A stretch of DNA of 9,506 nucleotides from NCBI GenBank assembly GCA_022865845.1, contig JALHUC010000176.1, forward strand, positions 1 to 9,506, written 5' to 3'. This DNA comes from a bacterium. GTDB taxonomy: Bacteria; BMS3Abin14. The position numbers and the translations under genes were made by a program. Below are positions 1-6,309 of the stretch, piece by piece (positions within the stretch are counted from its first letter, which is position 1; every line of letters begins with the position of its first letter). Under the pieces are notes generated by a model. That model searched no databases. It was not told the DNA's origin and saw only the letters and a list, made by a program, of their open reading frames with translations.

Positions 1-741
1 CACTTGGGAGGAATTCCGAGAAGGTTTACCATCACCCGCGATATCACCGAACTGAAAAAAACCGAGGAGGCTCTTATTAAGAGCGAGGAACAGCTGCGCG
101 CCTCACTTGGCGAGAAGGAGATCCTCCTAAAGGAGATCCACCACCGGGTGAAGAACAACCTCCAGGTCATCTCAGGTCTCCTGGATCTGCAGGCCCACCA
201 CATCGGCGATCCAGCGGGACGCGAGATCTACAAGGAGAGCCAGAACCGGGTTATCACCATGGCTCTCATACATGAGGAGCTATACAGGAGCGCTAACCTT
301 TCCCAGGTTGATTTTTCCGAATACATACAGAACCTGTGTGAAAATCTCATGATCTCCTATGGAGTGAACCGGAAACGGATCAAGCTGGATATCAGCGCTG
401 AGAAGACCGATATGGTGGTAGATACCGCCATCCCGTGCGGCCTTATCATCAATGAACTGATCACCAACACCTTGAAACACGCATTTCCCAACAAGCGAAA
501 AGGGACGATCAGCCTCTCCTTCAAGCAGCTGAAAAACAAGAGCTATCTGCTCACAGTAAGCGACGACGGTATCGGGATGCCCAGGAATGTTGACATCAAC
601 AAAACAAAAACCCTGGGGATGCAGCTGATCACGGTCCTGGTCGGGCAGCTAGGCGGAACACTCAAGATAAAGCGCAGGGAAGGGACCAGTTTTATGATAA
701 ACTTCAGGGAATACCACGAGGCTGGAAGTGTCCTTTACTGA
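1..741 (+). CDS. HisKA_2-family sensor histidine kinase, C-terminal part (5' truncated)
   Basis: This is the C-terminal 246 codons of a sensor kinase whose upstream part lies outside the window; the frame is open from base 1. The first visible residues (TRDITELKK, about 12-20) are the usual end of a PAS/PAC domain leading into a coiled linker. The dimerisation/phosphoacceptor domain is HisKA_2 type, with EIHHRVKNNLQ at 45-55; the His before Arg (H48) is the expected phosphoacceptor. The HATPase domain shows the N box around N151/E152 (INELITN), the G1 box DDGIGMP at 188-194 and the G2-like KTLGMQL. Known role of the family: ATP-dependent autophosphorylation and transfer to a response regulator, which is not seen here. 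The HisKA_2-HATPase region aligns without gaps over 209 residues with that of the kinase at 1107-3170 (about 111 identities by hand count), so the two are tandem paralogues. The signal sensed cannot be read from this fragment. The 93-base gap that follows holds no clear terminator. Confidence 0.93.
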   Translation, partial: HLGGIPRRFTITRDITELKKTEEALIKSEEQLRASLGEKEILLKEIHHRVKNNLQVISGLLDLQAHHIGDPAGREIYKESQNRVITMALIHEELYRSANLSQVDFSEYIQNLCENLMISYGVNRKRIKLDISAEKTDMVVDTAIPCGLIINELITNTLKHAFPNKRKGTISLSFKQLKNKSYLLTVSDDGIGMPRNVDINKTKTLGMQLITVLVGQLGGTLKIKRREGTSFMINFREYHEAGSVLY

Positions 742-834
742 CAGCGTTTCCCTTTCCACGTAGTTAAAAGGAAAAAGGCAAAACTTCCAAGTTACTATTC
801 TTCTTCTGACAGCGGGGCCTTTGGGGGACCCATA

Positions 835-1110
835 ATGATCCAGCAAAATGAATTGATCACCTTCCTGGTCGGGTTCGGGGTCGCGCTTTTTGTCTGGCTC
901 AACAGGCGCCGCATCGCTCAGATCCCCGGATCCACCTGGCTCCTATTTTCCTACTCGGCACTGCTTGCAGGATGGACCATTACCATCATAGAAGGTTTTG
1001 TTCTTCCTGATCTCATGAACGCTCTGGAACACCTGTGCTACATGGCAAGTTCCGTGGCAGCTGCCGGCTGGTGCTGGATCGCCCTGGTCAAGGAGAGGGG
1101 CGCACAGTGA
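835..1110 (+). CDS. small three-helix membrane protein, probable sensor partner of the downstream kinase
   Basis: A 91-residue hydrophobic protein with three likely membrane helices, at about residues 7-22, 34-57 and 66-84. A basic LNRRR cluster after helix 1 suggests that loop is cytoplasmic. The ATG is preceded by GGGGGA at 823-828, six bases upstream. Its stop TGA shares bases with the GTG start of the next gene (GTGA, four-base overlap), so the two are probably translationally coupled. I do not recognise a named family. The layout (helix, RR turn, second helix, acidic loop, third helix starting with an LE-L pattern) resembles the N-terminal membrane part of the neighbouring kinase (FASRR, then PAEDFLETL leading into helix 3). 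It could be a free-standing paralogue of that sensor domain that assembles with the kinase. That it is a real gene is supported by its RBS, overlap and membrane character; the role is inference. Confidence 0.75.
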   Translation: MIQQNELITFLVGFGVALFVWLNRRRIAQIPGSTWLLFSYSALLAGWTITIIEGFVLPDLMNALEHLCYMASSVAAAGWCWIALVKERGAQ

Positions 1111-3170
1111 ACTTCGTCAGCCTCATGGACCTTGCCGCCGCCACAGGTTCCCTGGCAGCACTCCTGTTTATTTTTTTCGCATCCAGGCGAACGACCTGGA
1201 AACCGGAGATCATCCTATTTACCCTCATCATAATTCTCACATTCAGTCATGATGTTGGAAATTTCCTTGAATGGGCAGGTTATACAAACTGGTTCGACCC
1301 GGCGGAGGATTTTCTGGAGACACTCACTGCCGCACTCTGGGCGTTCTTCTTCTATACATTTCTTCAGGAACTTAACGAGCTGAAGCTTCGGCAGATCCAG
1401 GAGCTCGATGAGAAGATCCTCGATGGGTCACCTGTGGCCTTTGTCCTGAGAGGTTCTGATCTGCGGGTCCTGAAGGTTTCCAGGGCGTTTAAAAAGGTAA
1501 CAGGTTACGATCCAGCTTTCGTCATAGGTAAGAGTATTGAAGAGTTCATGCCAGATATGCCCGGCCGGCAGGAACTGGAGGCCAGGCACAAGAAGGTGCT
1601 GGAATCTGGAGAACAGGTGGGGCCAACGGAGGTAAAGGCACCATCCCCGGTCCCTCGGTATATTCGTGAGACGATCTTCCCGGTGAGCGGCCTGGAAGGA
1701 AACGTAACCAATACACTGAGCGTTCTGGAGGACATTACTGCCCAGGTAGAGGCAGAGAGAAAACTCAAGGAGGTCCAGGAGCTTGACGAGAAGATCCTGG
1801 ACGGTTCCCCGGTAGCCTTTGTCCTCCACGATCTCGATATGCGTATCATAAGGGTGAGCAGCGCCTATGAAAAGGTGACTGGATTCAAAATAGAGGATGT
1901 ACAAGGCCGCACACTGAAGGAGTTCATGCCCGACGGATCTCAGAAAGATGGCATTATCCAAAGAATCGAATATGTTCAGGAGCAGATGGTTCAGGTCGGA
2001 CCCAAAGACATAGAATCTCCCGTCCTCGGCCACTATTTAAGGGAAACGATCCTGCCCATCTTCAGCCCGGAGGGTCGGTTGGTTAACACCCTTACCGTGC
2101 TGGAGGATATCACTGAACAAAAACACGCCAGGGAGGCCCTTGAGGAAAGTGAGTCCAGATACAAGATGCTCTTCGACAGTATTCATGACGGTGTGGTGGT
2201 CCATGAGATCGAGGAAGATGGACGCCCTGGGCGCTTTCTGGAAGTAAACCGCACATTTTGCCAAATGACGGGGTATTCCCGGAAGGAACTGCTCAAGATC
2301 ACTCCCCTGGATTTGAGTGAAACCACCAAATTTAATAAAGCTGATTCGGTGAGGAATACTCTACTTGGAGGTGGATCAACCTCCTTTGAAAGGACCATCA
2401 TTAGTAAAGCTGGTGCTACCATACCTTGCGAGATGAAAGCCCATTCTTTCCAGATGGGGGACAAGCAGGTAGTCCTCTCGGTGGTCAGGGATATCACGGA
2501 GAGAAAGAAAGCCCATGACAATATCAGCAGCTCCCTTGCGGAAAAGGAAACTCTCCTGCGGGAGATCCATCATCGGGTCAAGAACAACCTCCAGGTCATT
2601 TCAGGTCTTCTCAATCTTCAATCCCATTATATTGATGATGAGGGGGTCCGGGCTATATACAAGGAAAGCCAAAACAGGATCAAGACCATGGCTCTGATCC
2701 ACGAAGAGCTTTATCAAAGAGAGGACCTGGCGCGCATAAATCTAGCGGAATACCTCAGCGCACTGGCCGGGAACCTGATGGCCTCCTACTCCATGACAAT
2801 CGGAAGGGTCAGCCTCGATCTGGATCTTGAGGACGCGGAGATCACGATCGACACGGCCATTCCCTGCGGCCTTATCGTAAACGAGATCGTATCCAATTCC
2901 CTGACTCACGCCTTTCCGGATAATGGGGAGGGTAAAATTCAGATCAAATTAAAGCTGTTGGATGGGGAAAAGTTTGAACTGACCATATCAGACGATGGAA
3001 TGGGATTGCCTGCCGACCTGGAAATAAGTAAAACGAAAACGCTGGGGTTGCGTTTGGTATCGATCCTGGCAGAACAGCTGGGTGCGGACCTTCAGGTCGA
3101 GAAAGGTCAGGGTACGGCTTTCCGACTGACCTTCCAGGAGTACCTGGAGGCAGGGACGGAAATGTATTAA
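1107..3170 (+). CDS. membrane-bound PAS sensor histidine kinase, HisKA_2 type
   Basis: A complete 687-residue kinase when started at GTG 1107, six bases after AGGAGAGGGG (1091-1100) and overlapping the previous stop; ATG 1125 is an alternative. Order of parts: three membrane helices (about 5-26, 33-50, 66-88); PAS 1 (about 97-222); PAS 2 (about 223-348); PAS 3 (about 349-468); HisKA_2 with EIHHRVKNNLQ at 486-496 (expected phosphoacceptor H489); HATPase with N box at N592/E593, DDGMGLP at 629-635 and KTLGLRL at 644-650. PAS 1 and PAS 2 are an internal duplication. Each PAS unit ends in the usual E/RDIT motif before a coiled segment. Family role: signal-dependent autophosphorylation and phosphotransfer. 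The membrane domain is short with almost no extracytoplasmic loops, so the cue may be membrane state, a small molecule or redox seen by the PAS domains. No heme or flavin signature could be assigned. No response regulator is adjacent, so the partner is encoded elsewhere. Confidence 0.95.
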   Translation: MNFVSLMDLAAATGSLAALLFIFFASRRTTWKPEIILFTLIIILTFSHDVGNFLEWAGYTNWFDPAEDFLETLTAALWAFFFYTFLQELNELKLRQIQELDEKILDGSPVAFVLRGSDLRVLKVSRAFKKVTGYDPAFVIGKSIEEFMPDMPGRQELEARHKKVLESGEQVGPTEVKAPSPVPRYIRETIFPVSGLEGNVTNTLSVLEDITAQVEAERKLKEVQELDEKILDGSPVAFVLHDLDMRIIRVSSAYEKVTGFKIEDVQGRTLKEFMPDGSQKDGIIQRIEYVQEQMVQVGPKDIESPVLGHYLRETILPIFSPEGRLVNTLTVLEDITEQKHAREALEESESRYKMLFDSIHDGVVVHEIEEDGRPGRFLEVNRTFCQMTGYSRKELLKITPLDLSETTKFNKADSVRNTLLGGGSTSFERTIISKAGATIPCEMKAHSFQMGDKQVVLSVVRDITERKKAHDNISSSLAEKETLLREIHHRVKNNLQVISGLLNLQSHYIDDEGVRAIYKESQNRIKTMALIHEELYQREDLARINLAEYLSALAGNLMASYSMTIGRVSLDLDLEDAEITIDTAIPCGLIVNEIVSNSLTHAFPDNGEGKIQIKLKLLDGEKFELTISDDGMGLPADLEISKTKTLGLRLVSILAEQLGADLQVEKGQGTAFRLTFQEYLEAGTEMY
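1395..2150 (+). repeat. internal tandem duplication of a PAS-coding unit
   Basis: Two consecutive units of about 378 bases (1395-1772 and 1773-2150) encode PAS 1 and PAS 2 of the kinase. Shared landmarks are QELDEKILDGSPVAFVL at the start of each unit, EFMPD near the middle, RETI, and NTLxVLEDIT near the end. Landmarks are offset by 126 residues early and 125 late, so one residue was gained or lost. Many matching codons differ at the third position, so the duplication is not recent and the protein sequence has been kept under selection. Confidence 0.85.
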
Positions 3171-3240
3171 GTGCAGTGCAGTAGTGCAAAGGTGCAGCAG
3201 TGCACTCATGCACCGATTGTCCTGCACTTCTGCACTGCTC
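3171..3240. repeat. TGCA-based octamer array forming a long hairpin
   Basis: Starting directly after the kinase stop codon, TGCA recurs at 3185, 3193, 3201 and 3209, then at 3223 and 3231: units of the form TGCANNNN with an 8-base period. The flanks pair: 3173-3188 with 3223-3238 as a 16-base stem with one T-T mismatch. An inner hairpin pairs GGTGCA (3191-3196) with TGCACC (3209-3214) around a GTGCAC core. There is no run of T after the stem, so it is not a classical Rho-independent terminator, but it could stall polymerase or protect the 3' end of the kinase mRNA. Confidence 0.8.
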
Positions 3241-3248
3241 TAACCCTG

Positions 3249-3269
3249 GACACCAGACACCAGACACTG
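3249..3269. repeat. GACACCA heptamer array
   Basis: Three adjacent 7-base units, GACACCA twice and GACACTG once, lie 13 bases before the ABC-F start codon. The array continues the repeat-rich gap that follows the kinase. No Shine-Dalgarno motif is visible in or after it. Confidence 0.7.
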
Positions 3270-3282
3270 TAATTTCCCCACT

Positions 3283-5205
3283 ATGCTCAAAATACAGAAC
3301 CTGTCCAAATCATATGGCTCACAGGCCCTTTTCGACGAAGTCTCCGTAAATATCAATCGGGGGGAGCGGGTGGGTCTGGTTGGGCGCAACGGCCATGGAA
3401 AAACAACCCTCCTCAGGCTCCTGACAGGGGAGGAGTCTCCCGATTCAGGGGTCATCTCCGCTCCAAAAGGTTACCGGATAGGATATCTTCATCAGCAGCT
3501 GGAATTCACCCGCCCCTCCGTCCTGGAAGAGGCTGCTCTGGGGCTTGAAGAGGAAGAAAAGGACCAGACGTGGCGGGCCGAAAAGATCCTGGCCGGGTTG
3601 GGTTTTTCCGTAGAGGATATGGCCAGCCCCCCGGAGACCTTCTCAGGTGGTTACCAGGTCCGGCTTAACCTCGCCCGGCTGCTCGTGTCGGAACCGGATC
3701 TGCTTCTTCTGGACGAACCAACCAACTTCCTTGACGTCGTGGCGATACGCTGGCTGAAAAAGTACCTTTTCTCATGGAAAGGGGAGCTTCTTGTGGTTAC
3801 CCATGACCGGAGTTTCATAGACGCGGTTACTACCCACATCATTGGGATCCACAGGCATAAAGTCCGGAAAATACCGGGTGATACGGGCAAGTATTACAGT
3901 CAGATAGCCATGGAAGAGGATGTTCACGAAAAGTCCCGCGTGAATATGGAGAAAAAGCGCCGCCAGACGGAAGATTTTATTCGCAAATTCAGGGCCAAGG
4001 CCCGTCTTGTGGGCCTGGTCCAATCCCGCATCCGCACCCTTGAAAAGCAAAAGGTTCCGGAGCGGCTCCAGGCCATAAGAACCCTGGATTTTTCCTTCAG
4101 AAAAGCCCCTTTCGAAGGAAAGGTGATGATGGAGGCCAGCGAACTTTCCTACCGCTGGTCGCCGGACTCCCAGGAGCTTTTCCGGAAAGTGCGCCTTGTA
4201 ATTGGCAAAGGGGATCGCATAGCCGTTATCGGGCCCAACGGAAAAGGGAAATCGACCTTCCTGAGAGTGCTTGCAGGAGAGCTTACCCCCACGGGTGGTG
4301 AGGTCAGGACCCATAACCGTACACGGGCGGGCTTCTTTGGGCAGACAAATGTTCAGCGGCTGGAGCCCAACCGCACCGTCGTTGAAGAACTCCTGGCAGT
4401 GGAACCGGACCGCTCCCTGGCAAGAGCCAGAGCGGTGAGCGGGACCATGATGTTCGAGGGTGATTCGGCTCTGAAAAAGGTTTCGGTATTGTCCGGTGGG
4501 GAGAAGAGCAGGGTCCTTCTCGGTCGATTGCTTCTGGAACCACACAACCTCCTTCTTCTGGATGAGCCAACAAATCATCTGGATATGGATTCCTGTGAAG
4601 CGCTCCTCGATGCAATCGAAGACTTCGAAGGGGGCGTTGTTATCGTCACCCACAACGAAAACTTTCTACACAACCTGGCTGAGAAGCTGCTTGTTTTCGA
4701 CAGAGGCGGAGCATCCCTGTTCGATGGGACATACCAGAACTTCCTGGATGAGGTGGGATGGGAGTCGGAGGAAGAACAGGGCGAAGGGCGAAGGGCGAAG
4801 GGCGGGAAGAACAGTGCGGAAGGCGGAGGGCGAAGGGTGCCCCTCGATCCCGCCATCGGCGGGACTCGGGGCAGGCAGGAAGAAACGAAAACAAGTAAAA
4901 AGGAAAGCAGGAAAAATAAGGCCCGCTTCCAGCAGGAACGAACCAGAGTCATGGGACCTCTCCAGCAGCGCGTAAAAGAGATGGAAAAAAAGATCACCGG
5001 GTTAGAATCAGAGGTGGAAAGGATTAACAGTGAACTTGTAGATGCTTCCAATGCCGGGGATGGACAGAACATCTCGGAGCTGTCAAGAAAGCTGCACAGC
5101 CTTACCCAGGAGATAGAGAAAGGGTATGCAGTACTTATGACCGCTTCGGAAGAGTTGGAAAAAGTGGAGAGGGAGTTGGAAGGGAAGTTTTCAGCTGACA
5201 GCTGA
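3283..5205 (+). CDS. ABC-F family ATPase (ribosome-associated), Uup-like C-terminus
   Basis: A 640-residue protein with two ABC domains and no membrane segments, the hallmark of ABC-F proteins that act in the ribosomal E site rather than in transport. ABC1: Walker A GRNGHGKTT (34-42), signature FSGGYQVRL (120-128), Walker B LLLLDEPTNFLD (140-151), switch His H174 in VTHDR. The charged inter-domain linker (about 212-258) contains the tRNA-interacting helices, including FIRKFRAKA. ABC2: Walker A GPNGKGKST (317-325), signature LSGGEKSR (403-410), Walker B LLLLDEPTNHLD (423-434), H457 in VTHNENF, where NE replaces the usual DR. Residues about 550-632 are a coiled coil like the Uup C-terminal domain. 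Residues about 498-532 are encoded by intergenic-type repeat DNA (GGGCGAA heptamers plus a palindromic element) inserted in frame in the low-complexity linker. The ATG fits the family's MLKIQNLSKSYG start, but no Shine-Dalgarno is visible. Likely role: resolving stalled or mis-primed ribosomes. Antibiotic resistance is possible in ABC-F but unsupported here. Confidence 0.95.
   Translation: MLKIQNLSKSYGSQALFDEVSVNINRGERVGLVGRNGHGKTTLLRLLTGEESPDSGVISAPKGYRIGYLHQQLEFTRPSVLEEAALGLEEEEKDQTWRAEKILAGLGFSVEDMASPPETFSGGYQVRLNLARLLVSEPDLLLLDEPTNFLDVVAIRWLKKYLFSWKGELLVVTHDRSFIDAVTTHIIGIHRHKVRKIPGDTGKYYSQIAMEEDVHEKSRVNMEKKRRQTEDFIRKFRAKARLVGLVQSRIRTLEKQKVPERLQAIRTLDFSFRKAPFEGKVMMEASELSYRWSPDSQELFRKVRLVIGKGDRIAVIGPNGKGKSTFLRVLAGELTPTGGEVRTHNRTRAGFFGQTNVQRLEPNRTVVEELLAVEPDRSLARARAVSGTMMFEGDSALKKVSVLSGGEKSRVLLGRLLLEPHNLLLLDEPTNHLDMDSCEALLDAIEDFEGGVVIVTHNENFLHNLAEKLLVFDRGGASLFDGTYQNFLDEVGWESEEEQGEGRRAKGGKNSAEGGGRRVPLDPAIGGTRGRQEETKTSKKESRKNKARFQQERTRVMGPLQQRVKEMEKKITGLESEVERINSELVDASNAGDGQNISELSRKLHSLTQEIEKGYAVLMTASEELEKVERELEGKFSADS
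4779..4834. repeat. GGGCGAA heptamer array inside the ABC-F coding region
   Basis: GGGCGAA occurs three times in tandem at 4779-4799, is followed by a GGGCGGG variant (4800-4806), and recurs once at 4828-4834. Read in the ABC-F frame it gives a Gly/Arg/Glu-rich stretch (QGEGRRAKGG). The reverse complement of the same unit (CGCCCTT) forms the intergenic arrays at 8286-8306 and 8358-8371, so this is a dispersed repeat that lies within a gene here. Confidence 0.85.
4841..4874. repeat. 34-base palindromic element, copy 1, in frame within the ABC-F gene
   Basis: The core is CCCGCC (4849-4854), loop ATC, GGCGGG (4858-4863), flanked by CTCGAT on the left and ACTCGGGGCAG on the right. It matches the intergenic copy at 7571-7604 at 29 of 34 positions by hand count, with the stem fully kept and the 3-base loop different. 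In the ABC-F frame it encodes PLDPAIGGTRGR, between the second ABC domain and the coiled coil. Sparing of the stem while the loop changes suggests the hairpin matters or that the element is mobile. Confidence 0.85.
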
Positions 5206-5210
5206 AACTT
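5185..5210 (+). other. hairpin built on CAGCTGA x2, spanning the ABC-F stop codon
   Basis: Two tandem heptamers CAGCTGA (5192-5198 and 5199-5205) contain the last codons and the TGA stop of the ABC-F gene. Bases 5185-5196 pair with 5200-5210 as 11 base pairs with one bulged T and a 3-base GAC loop. No T-run follows, so termination is uncertain; with the palindromes just downstream it may act as a 3'-end structure. Confidence 0.55.
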
Positions 5211-5244
5211 GGTGCACCGGTGCACCAGTGCACATGTGCACTGG
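5211..5244. repeat. two overlapping perfect palindromes made of GTGCAC octamers
   Basis: Bases 5211-5226 are a perfect 16-base palindrome (GGTGCACC twice). Bases 5225-5244 are a perfect 20-base palindrome with CACATGTG at its centre; the two share two bases. TGCA recurs exactly every 8 bases (5213, 5221, 5229, 5237), the same period as the array at 3171-3240. It could be a protein-binding site, a pair of RNA hairpins, or simply a repeat array. No known operator was recognised. Confidence 0.85.
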
Positions 5245-5272
5245 CTACACATTGGAATCTGAATCTGGAAAT

Positions 5273-5290
5273 ATGAAAGGGATGCCTTGA
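5273..5290 (+). other. possible five-codon leader ORF overlapping the TTG start of the next gene
   Basis: ATG at 5273 opens a tiny frame (MKGMP) whose TGA stop at 5288-5290 overlaps the TTG start at 5287 as TTGA. This geometry allows termination-reinitiation onto the weak TTG codon. Upstream lies a degenerate GAATCTG-type repeat (about 5254-5272). The purine stretch GAAAGGGA (5275-5282) within the tiny ORF serves as the likely ribosome binding site for TTG 5287. Chance overlap cannot be excluded. Confidence 0.3.
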
Positions 5291-6234
5291 AGATCGTTGT
5301 CCTCGACGGATACACCCTCAACCCTGGAGACCTTTCCTGGGATGAACTGAAGGCGTTGGGTGATTGTATCGTTCACGAAAGGACAGCTCCCGGTGAGTTG
5401 CTGGAAAGGGCAAGTGGGGCCCAGGTCCTTCTGACCAACAAGGTGACCCTGGACCGGGAGGCGATGGAGCAGTTGCCGGAACTGGCTTACATTGGCGTTC
5501 TGGCCACCGGTATTAACGTTGTTGACGTAGAGGCTGCCCGGGAGCGGGGGATCGTTATCACCAACGTGCCGGCCTACAGCACCGATTCTGTAGCACAGCT
5601 TGTTTTCGCGCTCCTTCTTGAACTGGCCAGCGGCGTCGGGAGGCATGATACAGAAGTGCACGCGGGAAAGTGGTCGCGGAGTCCGGATTTTTCCTTCAGT
5701 GAGATTTCCACAACGGAACTGGCCGGATTGACCTTTGGCATTGTGGGTTTCGGTGAGATAGGAAGGGCGGTGGCAAGGATAGCAGAGGCCTTCAGAATGA
5801 AGGTGATCGTCCACACGCGCACTCCGGGGAAAGATGATGGGATAGCCTATGTTGATTTGGAAACGGTTTTCGCCGAAAGTGACGTGGTTAGCCTTCATTG
5901 CCCCCTGACCCCTGAAACCCGGAGCCTTGTAAACAGGGATCGCCTCAGGAGGATGAAGGACACTGCAATTCTCATAAATACGTCCAGGGGTCCCGTTGTG
6001 GACGAATCGGCCCTTGCCCAGGCGCTCAATGAAGGAAAGATCGCCGGGGCAGGAGTGGATGTTCTCTCTGTGGAACCTCCCCCCGAGGACAACCCCCTGC
6101 TTGGGGCCAGAAACTGTATCATAACCCCTCACATCGCCTGGGCCACCCTGGCGGCCAGGGAAAGGCTCATGGACACCGTGGTGGGGAATGTAAGGGCGTG
6201 GATGGAGGGACGGGCGGTGAATGTGGTCAGCTAA
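5287..6234 (+). CDS. D-2-hydroxyacid dehydrogenase (glycerate dehydrogenase/hydroxypyruvate reductase type)
   Basis: A complete 315-residue enzyme, the normal family length. It should reversibly reduce a 2-keto acid such as hydroxypyruvate or glyoxylate to the D-2-hydroxy acid with a nicotinamide cofactor, in the cytoplasm. Visible motifs: Rossmann GFGEIG (154-159), catalytic Arg in NTSRGPVVDE (R234), the DVLSVEPP segment with E263, and catalytic His in TPHIAWA (H282), the Arg-Glu-His set of the family. After the second Rossmann strand comes HTRTP (176-180), with no Asp where NAD-specific enzymes carry one; Arg here hints at NADPH use, an inference. The TTG start is chosen because upstream ATGs (5273, 5282) are out of frame and MKIVVLDGYTLNPGDLSW is the expected N-terminus. 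The exact substrate cannot be fixed; phosphoglycerate dehydrogenase is unlikely because no ACT domain is present. The next gene (ltaE) makes glycine, so a shared glycine/serine role is possible. Confidence 0.93.
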   Translation: MKIVVLDGYTLNPGDLSWDELKALGDCIVHERTAPGELLERASGAQVLLTNKVTLDREAMEQLPELAYIGVLATGINVVDVEAARERGIVITNVPAYSTDSVAQLVFALLLELASGVGRHDTEVHAGKWSRSPDFSFSEISTTELAGLTFGIVGFGEIGRAVARIAEAFRMKVIVHTRTPGKDDGIAYVDLETVFAESDVVSLHCPLTPETRSLVNRDRLRRMKDTAILINTSRGPVVDESALAQALNEGKIAGAGVDVLSVEPPPEDNPLLGARNCIITPHIAWATLAARERLMDTVVGNVRAWMEGRAVNVVS

Positions 6235-6253
6235 TACTGACTCTGGATCATCG

Positions 6254-6285
6254 GACGCGGGGACCCGGGGACACCGAGACGCGGG
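6254..6285. repeat. GACGCGGG octamer array
   Basis: Four adjacent 8-base units after the dehydrogenase stop: GACGCGGG, GACCCGGG, GACACCGA, GACGCGGG. It is one of three arrays in the window with an 8-base period. The GC content is higher than that of the surrounding sequence. No strong hairpin with a T-run is seen. Confidence 0.75.
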
Positions 6286-6309
6286 GAAAGGAACGTTTAA
6301 ACCAAACTC

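Noticed and set aside
742..834. Terminator after the first kinase
   Set aside because: The CCCTTTCC and GGAAAAAGG stretches pair only poorly and no T-run follows; no clear promoter is visible in this gap either.
1035..1106. Upstream extension of the kinase reading frame
   Set aside because: It would need a TTG start inside the small membrane protein gene and gives a non-family N-terminus; GTG 1107 has a good ribosome binding site and a stop-start overlap.
1428..2033. 201-residue reverse-strand ORF within the kinase
   Set aside because: Antisense of the duplicated PAS units; the + strand has clear PAS landmarks and continuous coding.
3772..4653. 293-residue reverse-strand ORF opposite the ABC-F gene
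   Set aside because: The + strand encodes intact ABC-F motifs through this whole stretch; the reverse reading has no recognisable domain.
4779..4874. Frameshift or assembly error in the ABC-F gene at the repeats
   Set aside because: The frame continues into a well-formed coiled coil typical of the family C-terminus, so the insert is in frame and the gene is probably intact.
5245..6132. 295-residue reverse-strand ORF opposite the dehydrogenase
   Set aside because: Shadow of a gene with complete catalytic motifs on the + strand; it has no domain of its own.
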